Under the pieces are notes generated by a model, which made no database searches, was not told the DNA's origin, and saw nothing but the letters and a program-made list of their open reading frames with translations. A program made the position numbers and the translations under genes. This document shows, in pieces, positions 45,172 through 52,121 of a DNA stretch of 64,000 nt. Source of the DNA: Rhodopseudomonas faecalis (GTDB lineage: Bacteria > Pseudomonadota > Alphaproteobacteria > Rhizobiales > Xanthobacteraceae); the NCBI RefSeq assembly GCF_003217325.1, contig NZ_QJTI01000015.1, positions 26,200-90,199 on the forward strand, given 5' to 3'. Every line of letters starts with the position of its first letter. Position 1 is the stretch's first letter.

Positions 45172-45948
45172 ATGACCGCCGCCAGCGATCAGTTCGCGAT
45201 CCGCGTCACCGATCTGGTGGTTGGTTTCGAGCAACAGACCGTGCTCGACCATTTGTCGCTGGACGTGCGGCGCGGCGAAATCCTTGGCCTGGTCGGCGCC
45301 TCTGGTGGCGGCAAATCGGTGTTGATGCGCACCATCATCGGCCTGATCCCCAAGCGCAGCGGCCAGATCGAAGTGCGCGGCCGCGATGATGGCGGGCTGC
45401 TCGGCGGCCACGCGCGCCGCGCCGCGGCCTGGGGCATCCTGTTTCAGCAGGGCGCGCTGTTCTCGTCGCTGACCGCGCGTCAGAACGTGCAGTTTCCGCT
45501 GCGCGAAAACCTGACGCTGTCGGACGCGCTGATGGACGAGATCGCCACCGCCAAGCTGGAACTGGTCGGGCTCGGGCCCGATGACTGGGACAAATTCCCC
45601 TCGCAATTATCCGGCGGCATGACCAAGCGCGTGGCATTGGCGCGGGCGCTGGCGCTCGATCCGGGCATCGTGTTTCTCGATGAGCCGACCTCGGGGCTCG
45701 ATCCGATCGCCGCCGGCGATTTCGATACGCTGATCAAGACACTGCAGCAGACCCTGGGCTTCACCGTGTTCATGGTGACCCACGATCTCGCCAGCCTCAA
45801 CACCGTTTGCGACCGCGTGGCAGCGCTGGCCGATGGCAAGATCGTCGCGATCGGTCCGATGGCGGAGCTGCTGCGTTCGGAGCATCCTTGGGTCAGGGCG
45901 TATTTCCACGGCAAGCGGTCGCAGATGCTGCGGCCAGCAAAGGACTAG
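45172..45948 (+). CDS. mlaF: MlaF-type ABC ATPase
   Basis: The 258-residue ATPase powers the Mla-like lipid transporter. Walker A is GASGGGKSV, Q-loop FQQGALF, signature LSGGMTKRVALARAL, Walker B GIVFLDEPTSGLD, and H-loop VTHDL. The ATG at 45172 is 2 nt after the mlaE stop; longer frames upstream are inside mlaE. It is followed by the MCE gene after 5 nt. Confidence 0.93.
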   Translation: MTAASDQFAIRVTDLVVGFEQQTVLDHLSLDVRRGEILGLVGASGGGKSVLMRTIIGLIPKRSGQIEVRGRDDGGLLGGHARRAAAWGILFQQGALFSSLTARQNVQFPLRENLTLSDALMDEIATAKLELVGLGPDDWDKFPSQLSGGMTKRVALARALALDPGIVFLDEPTSGLDPIAAGDFDTLIKTLQQTLGFTVFMVTHDLASLNTVCDRVAALADGKIVAIGPMAELLRSEHPWVRAYFHGKRSQMLRPAKD

Positions 45949-45953
45949 GTGAG

Positions 45954-47054
45954 ATGGAAACGCGGGCGCCATTCGTGATCGTCGGAGCCTTTGTGCTCGC
46001 CGCCATCGCTGCGGTGTTCGGCTTCGTGTTCTGGCTGCACAATTCCAGCGGGCTCGGCGCCCGCACCAGCTATCAGGTGCAGTTCAATGGCCCGGTGCCG
46101 GGGCTGCTGGTCGGCGCCGCGGTGCTGTTCAACGGCATCCGGGTCGGGGAGGTGACCGCGCTCGGGCTGGTGCCGGACAGTCCACGCCAGGTCAACGCCA
46201 CCATTGCCGTCGATGCCGCCACCCCGGTGCGCGCCGACACCAAGGTCGGGCTCGATTTCCAGGGGCTGACCGGCGTGCCGGTGATCGCCTTGGAGGGCGG
46301 CAGCGCCACCACGCCGTCCGGCCAGCTGCCGACGCTGATCGCCGATCCGGGCGCCGGGCAGAGCATGACCCAGGCGGCGCGCGATGCGCTGCGCAAGGTC
46401 GACTCCGTGCTGTCCGAAAACGCCGAGCCGCTGAAGGAGACCATCGCCGGCCTCAAGGTGTTCGCCGACAGCCTGGCGCGCAATTCCGGCAAGCTCGACG
46501 GCATTGTCGCCGGCATCGAGCGCATGACCGGCGCCGACAAGCCAGTGGTGACCAAGGGCATCTATGACCTGAAGATCCCAAGCGACTTCCCGGCCGGTAA
46601 GCCGATCAAGGGCCAGCTCGCCATTGCCGAACCGAATGCGGTGGTGATGCTCGATACCCAGCGGCTGCTGTTCGCCCCCGGTCTGGAAGCGCCGGAGCTG
46701 GCCGGTTTTCAGTGGAGCGACGCCATTCCCAAACTGCTGCAAGCCAAGCTGATGCAGAGTTTTGAGGTCTATGACATCGCCCATGCCCCGATCCGGGCCT
46801 CGGACATGGTGCAGGCCGACCACCAGCTGGTGATCGATTTACACACTTTCCAGATTGGCGGCGATCAGCCGGAGGCGCAGATCGCGCTCGCCGCCAAAAT
46901 TCTCGGCAAGGATGGCAAGGTGGCGGCGGCGCGGCTGTTCCAGGCGAGCCGCCCGATCAACAAGCTGGAGCCGCTGCCGGTGCTGGCGGCGTTCAACGAC
47001 GCTTTTGCTGCACTTGCGAAGGACCTGGTGGGCTGGACCGCGGCGACGCTGTAG
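45954..47054 (+). CDS. mlaD: MCE (MlaD-type) protein fused to an ABC auxiliary lipoprotein-like domain
   Basis: The 366-residue protein has a single N-terminal TM anchor (about 8-28), an MCE domain (about 38-118: YQVQFNGPVPGLLVGAAVLFNGIRVGEV), a helical stretch (about 140-200) and a C-terminal domain (about 205-366) resembling the ABC-type transport auxiliary component (PqiC/DUF330 type), usually a separate outer-membrane lipoprotein. The MCE ring binds lipids in the periplasm; the fused domain may reach the outer membrane. It follows GGTGAG and begins 5 nt after the ATPase stop. Confidence 0.85.
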   Translation: METRAPFVIVGAFVLAAIAAVFGFVFWLHNSSGLGARTSYQVQFNGPVPGLLVGAAVLFNGIRVGEVTALGLVPDSPRQVNATIAVDAATPVRADTKVGLDFQGLTGVPVIALEGGSATTPSGQLPTLIADPGAGQSMTQAARDALRKVDSVLSENAEPLKETIAGLKVFADSLARNSGKLDGIVAGIERMTGADKPVVTKGIYDLKIPSDFPAGKPIKGQLAIAEPNAVVMLDTQRLLFAPGLEAPELAGFQWSDAIPKLLQAKLMQSFEVYDIAHAPIRASDMVQADHQLVIDLHTFQIGGDQPEAQIALAAKILGKDGKVAAARLFQASRPINKLEPLPVLAAFNDAFAALAKDLVGWTAATL

Positions 47055-47075
47055 CGGCAAGGGGGCCGGCTGGCG

Positions 47076-47405
47076 CTATTCCAGGCTTTTCAAGAACGCC
47101 AGCAGGTCGTTAATCTGGCGCGGATCGAGTTCGAACGCGGGCATTTCCGGGTGGCCGGTATAGATGCCTTCCGCGAAGGCTTCCGCCAGCGTCTCAACTG
47201 GATACCGCCGATGCAAAGTGCGGAACGGCGGCGCGTCCTCGTTGCGGCTGGCCGAGCGGCGGTCGATGGCATGGCAGCGCGCGCAATGGGCCTTGGCAAA
47301 CGCCTTGCCACGCCGTTCGGACGCAGAGGCGGCCAAAGCGCTGTTCGCTGTCACCAGCAGGAGAATCAGACAGGCAACAACGGTCCGCATCGGCTCAGTT
47401 CGCAT
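47076..47405 (-). CDS. Small periplasmic c-type cytochrome
   Basis: The 109-residue protein has a signal peptide (MRTVVACLILLLVTANSALAASA) and one heme-binding site, CARCH; a distal Met ligand probably lies in HPEMPAFELD. It is a class I-like monoheme cytochrome c that carries electrons in the periplasm. Starts at ATG 47405 or at ATG 47390 (MRTVVACL) are both possible; the latter gives the more usual signal peptide. It is divergent from aadR with a perfect FixK/FNR box centred about 62 nt from ATG 47405, fitting expression at low oxygen. Redox partner unknown. Confidence 0.88.
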   Translation of the reverse strand: MRTEPMRTVVACLILLLVTANSALAASASERRGKAFAKAHCARCHAIDRRSASRNEDAPPFRTLHRRYPVETLAEAFAEGIYTGHPEMPAFELDPRQINDLLAFLKSLE

Positions 47406-47460
47406 TGTGGAAAGAAACTTTGGTCAAGTTGGAGTTCTGAAGTAGCGTTGCCTTCGGGCA

Positions 47461-47474
47461 TTGATCTGTGTCAA
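47461..47474. promoter_or_regulatory. FixK/FNR box between cytochrome c and aadR
   Basis: TTGA-TCTGTG-TCAA, perfect half-sites. It is centred about 62 nt from the cytochrome start and 116 nt from the aadR start, so it could control one or both, including autoregulation by AadR. Confidence 0.75.
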
Positions 47475-47583
47475 GTTGGCTTGACAATTTGCCAACATAT
47501 TAGCGATTACATGTCACCTATCAGGCAGGTCGATCCTGGCGCCGAACCACAGGGCAAGCCAACCGACTGATCTCGGAGTAACC

Positions 47584-48303
47584 ATGCCGCACCTTGCGTT
47601 TCCGAACACGAATTGTGAGGAATTCCGCTGCAGCACCCATTGCTCAGTTCGCCCGCTCGCGATTTGCGGCGAACTCAGTCCTGAGGAGCACCAGGAGTTC
47701 GAGCGGCTGGCTCAGCACGTGCGTTACGCCCCCAAGGAGCCGTTGTTCTCCGAGGACGAGGTATCCGATTCCGTTTTCAGCCTGATTGAAGGCATCGCGC
47801 GGCTGTACAAGCTGCTGCCGGACGGTCGTCGTCAGATCATCGGCTTTGCGTTGCCGGGCGATTTTCTCGGCATGGCGCCGACCCCGCGCTACAGCTTCTC
47901 GGCCGATGCGATTGGTACCGTGGTGACGTGCCGGTTCTTTAAGGGACCTTTCAATCGTTTCATTGAGAATAAACCGCACATGCTGATGAGAATGAACGAG
48001 TTCGCCACCCGCGAACTCGGTCAAGCTCAGGACCAGATGTTGCTGCTCGGACGCCGTTCCGCTGAAGAAAAGGTGGCGGCATTCCTGGTGAGTTGGCGCG
48101 ACCGGCTGGCTCGGGTGGAGGGGGTCACGAAGACGGTGACGTTGCCGATGGGCCGCCAGGATATCGCGGACTTCCTCGGCCTCACCATCGAGACCGTGAG
48201 CCGGACCTTCACCAAGCTGGAGCGGGAAAAACTGATCGTCATCGTTCCCGACGGCGTTCGCGTGTTGGATCCGAAGCGTTTCGACGCCCTGGCGGCGGCC
48301 TAA
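47584..48303 (+). CDS. aadR: FNR-type oxygen-sensing regulator AadR (FnrN-like)
   Basis: AadR is an FNR homologue required in R. palustris for anaerobic aromatic-acid breakdown. The 239-residue protein has the N-terminal cysteine set Cys11, Cys16, Cys20, Cys28 and an internal Cys116 (VVTCRFF) suited to bind an oxygen-labile [4Fe-4S] cluster, a beta-roll sensor domain and a C-terminal helix-turn-helix (MGRQDIADFLGLTIETVSRTF). It therefore senses oxygen directly, unlike FixK. The ATG follows CGGAGTAACC. An FNR-type box in the upstream spacer allows autoregulation. Identity as AadR/FnrN is strong. Confidence 0.92.
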   Translation: MPHLAFPNTNCEEFRCSTHCSVRPLAICGELSPEEHQEFERLAQHVRYAPKEPLFSEDEVSDSVFSLIEGIARLYKLLPDGRRQIIGFALPGDFLGMAPTPRYSFSADAIGTVVTCRFFKGPFNRFIENKPHMLMRMNEFATRELGQAQDQMLLLGRRSAEEKVAAFLVSWRDRLARVEGVTKTVTLPMGRQDIADFLGLTIETVSRTFTKLEREKLIVIVPDGVRVLDPKRFDALAAA

Positions 48304-48348
48304 GCGCCTCATGACACGCAGCCTTCGAGACTATTGAAGGCTACGAAC

Positions 48349-49563
48349 ATGAGCGAGGGCCGGGCATTCCACGCAGAAGCCCGACATTATCTTTACGAGA
48401 TTTTGGAATCGGCGCCGCAGGGTTCGCGCGCGGCGATCATCGTCAATCGCGGTATTGCACTGCTGCTGATTGTCAGCATTACCACCACCGTCCTGGAATC
48501 AGTGCCGGATTTGCGCGCCAGCTACGGCGCGCTGTTCCGCTGGGTCGAGTACATCAGCCTCGCGGCCTTCAGCATCGAATATTACATCCGCGTCTGGATT
48601 GCGCCCGAACATCTGCTCTACCGACAGATGTCGACCTTCAACGCCTGCAAGGCCTATGTGCTGAGCCCGCAGGGCATCGTCGATTTCTTCACCGTGGCGC
48701 CGCTGTGGGTGGCGTTGGTCGGCTCCGACGATCTGCGCGTGCTGGTGATCCTGCGCGTGCTGCGCGTCTTGAAGTTCGCGCGCTATTCATCCGGCATGCG
48801 CTCGCTGCTCGAGGTGCTGGAAAGCGAGCGGCGGGCTCTGCTGGCCTGTCTGGTGATCCTACTGTGTGCGACGCTGGTGTCGGCCACCGCGATGCATCTG
48901 GTCGAAGGTCAGATCCAGCCGGACAAGTTCGGTTCGATCCCCGAAGCGATGTGGTGGGCGGTGGTGACGTTGACCACCGTCGGCTATGGCGACGTGGTGC
49001 CGGTCACCGGGCTCGGCCGGATGATTGCCTCGTTCACCATCATCGGCGGCCTGATCATGGTCGCGCTGCCGGTCGGCATCGTCGCCAACGCGTTTTCAGA
49101 GATGATCCACCGCCGCGATTTCATCGTGAACTGGAACATGGTGGCGCGGGTGCCGCTGTTTTCGCATCTCACCGCCACTGACATCGCGCACATCATGCAA
49201 TTGCTCCATGCACGGCAATATGAGCGCGGCGACATCGTGTTCCGGCGCGGTGAGCCCGCGCATTCGATGTATTTCATCGCCGAAGGCGAGGTCGAGATTG
49301 AACTCGGGCCTGAGCAGCGCGGCCGGCGCATCTCGCTCGGCTCAGGACATTTCTTTGGTGAAAGCTCGGTTTTGAAGCGGATGGAGCGCTCCGCCACGGT
49401 GCGCGCCGTCGGTCGGCTGCGGCTGCTGATGCTCGACGCTGAGGATCTGCGCGCACTGATCGCGCGCGAGCCCGGTATCGCCAAGAAGATCGACATGATC
49501 GTGCATGGCCGCGGTCAGACCATCGAGATGGACGACGCGGTCAAGGAAGCCACGGCCTCTTAA
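48349..49563 (+). CDS. Cyclic-nucleotide-gated potassium channel (MlotiK1-like)
   Basis: The 404-residue protein has six TM helices (about 27-215) with a voltage-sensor-like S4 (RVLVILRVLRVLKFARY), a K+ selectivity filter TTVGYGD, and a C-terminal cyclic-nucleotide-binding domain (about 275-390: phosphate-binding cassette FFGESSVLKRMERSATVRA). It matches bacterial channels such as MlotiK1, opened by cAMP. The Arg in ERSATVRA contacts the cyclic phosphate. Start ATG 48349 is preferred over an in-frame TTG at 48334. It is 45 nt downstream of aadR and may share its transcript. Confidence 0.92.
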   Translation: MSEGRAFHAEARHYLYEILESAPQGSRAAIIVNRGIALLLIVSITTTVLESVPDLRASYGALFRWVEYISLAAFSIEYYIRVWIAPEHLLYRQMSTFNACKAYVLSPQGIVDFFTVAPLWVALVGSDDLRVLVILRVLRVLKFARYSSGMRSLLEVLESERRALLACLVILLCATLVSATAMHLVEGQIQPDKFGSIPEAMWWAVVTLTTVGYGDVVPVTGLGRMIASFTIIGGLIMVALPVGIVANAFSEMIHRRDFIVNWNMVARVPLFSHLTATDIAHIMQLLHARQYERGDIVFRRGEPAHSMYFIAEGEVEIELGPEQRGRRISLGSGHFFGESSVLKRMERSATVRAVGRLRLLMLDAEDLRALIAREPGIAKKIDMIVHGRGQTIEMDDAVKEATAS

Positions 49564-49635
49564 AGCTTTTGCCGTTCTGATTGAATCCGAACCGCAGCTC
49601 TATTACCAACGGAAATTGATACCAACCCATCCGCA

Positions 49636-49726
49636 CGTCATGGCCGGGCTTCGTCCCGGCCATCCACGTCTTTGATCTTGCAGCGCTTTCAAGACGTGGA
49701 TGCCCACGACAAGCGCGGGCATGACG
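49636..49726 (+). repeat. Dispersed double-hairpin palindrome, copy 3
   Basis: Same orientation as the copy at 7203-7294: GGCCGGGCTTCGTCCCGGCC arm, CCACGTCTT...AAGACGTGG stem and GCCC...GGGC arm, bounded by CGTCATG and CATGACG. Confidence 0.85.
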
Positions 49727-49750
49727 ATTCAATGGTAGGAGCCGTTGGTA

Positions 49751-49787
49751 TAACTTTGTTCTGACGCGAGCTCTAACTTTGTTCTGA
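49751..49787 (+). repeat. 14-nt direct repeat with 23-nt period
   Basis: TAACTTTGTTCTGA occurs at 49751-49764 and again at 49774-49787, each followed by (A/C)GCG. Confidence 0.7.
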
Positions 49788-49834
49788 AGCGTTTTCTTGA
49801 CGCGAAACCGGTGTCCGCCTCGCTCGACAACGCG
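49788..49834. repeat. Rhizobial intergenic repeat of the GCGTTTTCTTGACGCGAA type
   Basis: The stretch running from GTTTTCTTGACGCGAAACC to TCGCTCGACAACGCG matches a short repeat commonly seen between genes of Bradyrhizobium-like genomes, where it forms an imperfect hairpin. Confidence 0.5.
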
Positions 49835-50490
49835 ATCAGCGGCGTGCGTTTCCAATTCTGGGACATTTATAGCAAGACGGATGACGCATCGCGTCGGCCA
49901 TGGCCTAGCGCTTGCCGGCTCTTGAAGCTTGCACTCGCTGTTTGCGCTGCGTTGATCCTTGCGCTGATCTTGGCGCTGATCATCACCCGGGTTGGCTGAT
50001 CAGCACATGATTACCGCTGAACGCCCATCATGGGCCGCATTTGTGGCGCGGGTCCTCATTGCCGTGGCACGATCAGGCTCAGCTCGATCAGCGGGTACGG
50101 GCGCGATCGCATGTGCCGCGACAGATCACGGACATCGACGCCGCGTGGGACGCGCGGGATCAGTCAACGTACTGATTATGTTGTCAAGTTTGCAGTGTGG
50201 AGGTGACGCTTGCCGCGTCGACACGCGCGCAGCGCGACATTCAGATGGGGCCAGCACCATCAATACCGTGAAGCCCCCTTCATGTGGGCGGTCGGGAGAT
50301 CAGCATCCTGACGGATATCACCCGGCCGCTCCACATGGAGGCGCGGCTCTACGCGACGTGACAGCTGCGAGAGCAGGGCTCATCGCTGCTTGCTTCACAG
50401 CGACCGCCGATGCGGTACCCGAAGCTCAGGTCACGAGCAGCCGTTAGTCCAACAACGCGGGCCTTCGCCTTCGTTGTCTTGGCGCCGCAA

Positions 50491-50898
50491 TCAGCGCTGA
50501 TGGCCGAGGCCGATGCCGAGCTTGAGCGCCTTCTGGCGCAGCGAACCAACGGTGCGGTTCGTCAGCCGAGCAATCTCCGCGACCGGAGTGCGGGCCTTGG
50601 AGAAAGCGCGAAGCTCCTTCACGTCCTCCTTGGTGTATTCGCGGCGGGTGATCTTGCCCTTGGCGGCGGGCTTCGTCGCCTTGGCCTTAACAGTCTTGGT
50701 CTTCGCGGTCTTAGCCTTCGGGGTCTTAGCCTTCGGGGTCTTAGCCTTCAGGGTCTTGGCCTTTACAGTCTTGGCCTTCGCCGTCTTGGCCTTCGCAGTC
50801 TTGGTCTTGGCGGTTTTCGCCTTGGCGGTCTTCGCTTTCGCGGTCTTCGCCTTGGCGGTTTTCGCCTTCGCAGACTTGGCTGTGCTAGTTTTGGCCAC
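50491..50898 (-). CDS. Histone H1-like protein with C-terminal HTH-like domain
   Basis: The 135-residue protein begins with about 14 tandem AKAKT-type pentapeptides (residues about 10-75; Lys/Ala/Thr with occasional Pro or Val), as in histone H1 C-terminal tails and bacterial H1-like proteins. Residues about 83-135 (REYTKEDVKELRAFSKARTPVAEIARLTNRTVGSLRQKAL) form a helix-turn-helix-like domain, similar to small Bradyrhizobium proteins. The start is GTG 50898 with AGGAG 7 nt before it. It probably binds DNA non-specifically through the tail and more selectively through the folded domain; this is inference. It is monocistronic. Confidence 0.8.
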   Translation of the reverse strand: MAKTSTAKSAKAKTAKAKTAKAKTAKAKTAKTKTAKAKTAKAKTVKAKTLKAKTPKAKTPKAKTAKTKTVKAKATKPAAKGKITRREYTKEDVKELRAFSKARTPVAEIARLTNRTVGSLRQKALKLGIGLGHQR

Positions 50899-51205
50899 TC
50901 GGTGCTCCTATCAATAAAGCGCCCTTCTACTACAGCAATTTCTGATCGACAACGCAAAATAGGTAAGCGTCGTTGGTACAAACGAACTAATCAGCGTGAG
51001 CGCGAGTACTACTACTAGCCAATCGGTCGAGCCGCTGCTGCTAATCGCGCTATGATTGCAAAGCCGCAAGCGTCCCGCTCAGCGCAATGCTAAGATGCGA
51101 AAATGCATTATGAATTTGGAAAGGATGTCGGTCGTTTCTGACGAGACGGCGCGGCGCGACCGCGCGCCGCATGGTTCCGAAGCTTAAGCGTTGAGTTGCT
51201 GGAAC
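50899..51205. other. Intergenic region between H1-like gene and 99-aa gene
   Basis: About 300 nt upstream of the H1-like gene. It should hold the H1-like promoter, but no recognisable promoter element, repeat or gene is seen. Confidence 0.5.
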
Positions 51206-51233
51206 GAAAAAACCCGGCGGTTAGCGCCGGGTT
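51206..51233 (-). terminator. Rho-independent terminator overlapping the stop of the 99-aa gene
   Basis: AACCCGGCG pairs with CGCCGGGTT over a 5-nt loop, followed on the minus strand by TTTTTTCG. The loop contains the stop codon of the gene at 51221. Confidence 0.88.
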
Positions 51234-51520
51234 GACCTCGGACCACTACGCAGTTCTGCGCGTGTCTTCGCTAAAACCGCGTCATAATATTCCTCGCGCT
51301 GTCGCTTGAGCAGCAATTGCCGCTCACGGAACGCCGCCACGCGGCGCGCGATCTCCGCGCGCTCGGACGCTTGCGGCTCGTTAGCGGCGGCTGCTTTGAG
51401 CAGCGGCGGCGTCGATGCCGGCCGTCCTTCCTGCTTGTGATAGGTGGTGCTCTCGGTGCTGCCGCCGGTGAGCTCGACGCGATGGTCGGCCTGATCGCGG
51501 TTCTCTCGGTGCTGCGACAT
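51221..51520 (-). CDS. Small conserved hypothetical protein (99 aa)
   Basis: The likely start is ATG 51520 (MSQHRENRDQADHR), giving 99 residues; a longer frame from 51586 is less likely. The C-terminal half is a charged helix (ERAEIARRVAAFRERQLLLKRQREEYYDAVLAKTRAEL), probably coiled coil. The N-terminal half is polar and disordered. It resembles short hypotheticals of Bradyrhizobiaceae. The stop codon lies in the loop of an intrinsic terminator. No function known. Confidence 0.6.
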   Translation of the reverse strand: MSQHRENRDQADHRVELTGGSTESTTYHKQEGRPASTPPLLKAAAANEPQASERAEIARRVAAFRERQLLLKRQREEYYDAVLAKTRAELRSGPRSTRR

Positions 51521-52121
51521 ACTCAATACCCACTGCTTTCCATTGTGTTCCGAATCAATTTCGTCGAACGGTGGTCGATGGGTCAATCAAAATGAAGGCA
51601 TTTCATCTGATTGCCGCAGCGCGGTGGATAAGTCGAAGCCGTCGCGCGGCGTAAGATCGGTGCATGAGTGCGACGAATGCGTTGTTGTGCCGCGGCAGCG
51701 CGTTGATGCGCCGCACAGCCGCGCGTGAGGTGCAGCAGGGCGTCGCCTTGCAATGTTGCGGCGCTTGGTTTTCATTGCCGCGATTGCAGAGGCATGTGGT
51801 GAGCGCGCGCCCAGCGAAATTTCGTACGGCGGTGCTGATCACGTCCGATGGTGCGCAGCGCATCGCCAGATACCCGGCCGGTCGTTAAGGTCAGCTCGAG
51901 GCTGCCGCACCGGAACAATTTCAGGTACAGACGATTGATTCACTCAATGTCCACATGCGCAAGGTGTGATCAGCACGACGTAGTCAATGTGGATGTGGTG
52001 ACAATCGTCGGTTGCGAACGTGGTCGAGTTCCCTCATTTTCTCCAGGCCGCTCGGTTGTCGCGCGTGTTCCTTGGCGCGGACGAGTGGTTTCGGGCCATC
52101 CTGATTGCTGAGTAGGCGCTC
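51521..52121. other. 601-nt gap before the stress-response sensor kinase
   Basis: No supported gene; only short frames without ribosome sites or similarity. A GGAAC at 51912-51916 followed 15 nt later by CGATT is an imperfect EcfG-type promoter candidate for the kinase gene. Confidence 0.45.

Larger units (their letters stand above)
49564..50490. other. 927-nt gene-poor region with repeats
   Basis: No supported gene. It holds a double-hairpin palindrome (49636-49726), a 14-nt direct repeat (49751-49764 and 49774-49787) and a GCGTTTTCTTGACGCGAA-type rhizobial repeat (49788-49834). A 62-codon frame at 49811-49999 begins inside that repeat and is not accepted. From 49850 to 50490 I see nothing recognisable. 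Confidence 0.6.

Noticed and set aside
49811..49999. 62-codon frame ending in a hydrophobic helix
   Set aside because: It begins inside a dispersed intergenic repeat with GTG and has no Shine-Dalgarno sequence; chance hydrophobic end is the simpler reading.
51912..51936. EcfG promoter for the sensor kinase
   Set aside because: GGAAC is followed after 15 nt by CGATT; spacing and -10 sequence are both off, so it is not listed as a promoter.
51934..51948. ATTGATTCACTCAAT as a FixK box
   Set aside because: The half-sites TTGA and TCAA are separated by 5 nt instead of 6, so FixK/FNR binding is not expected.
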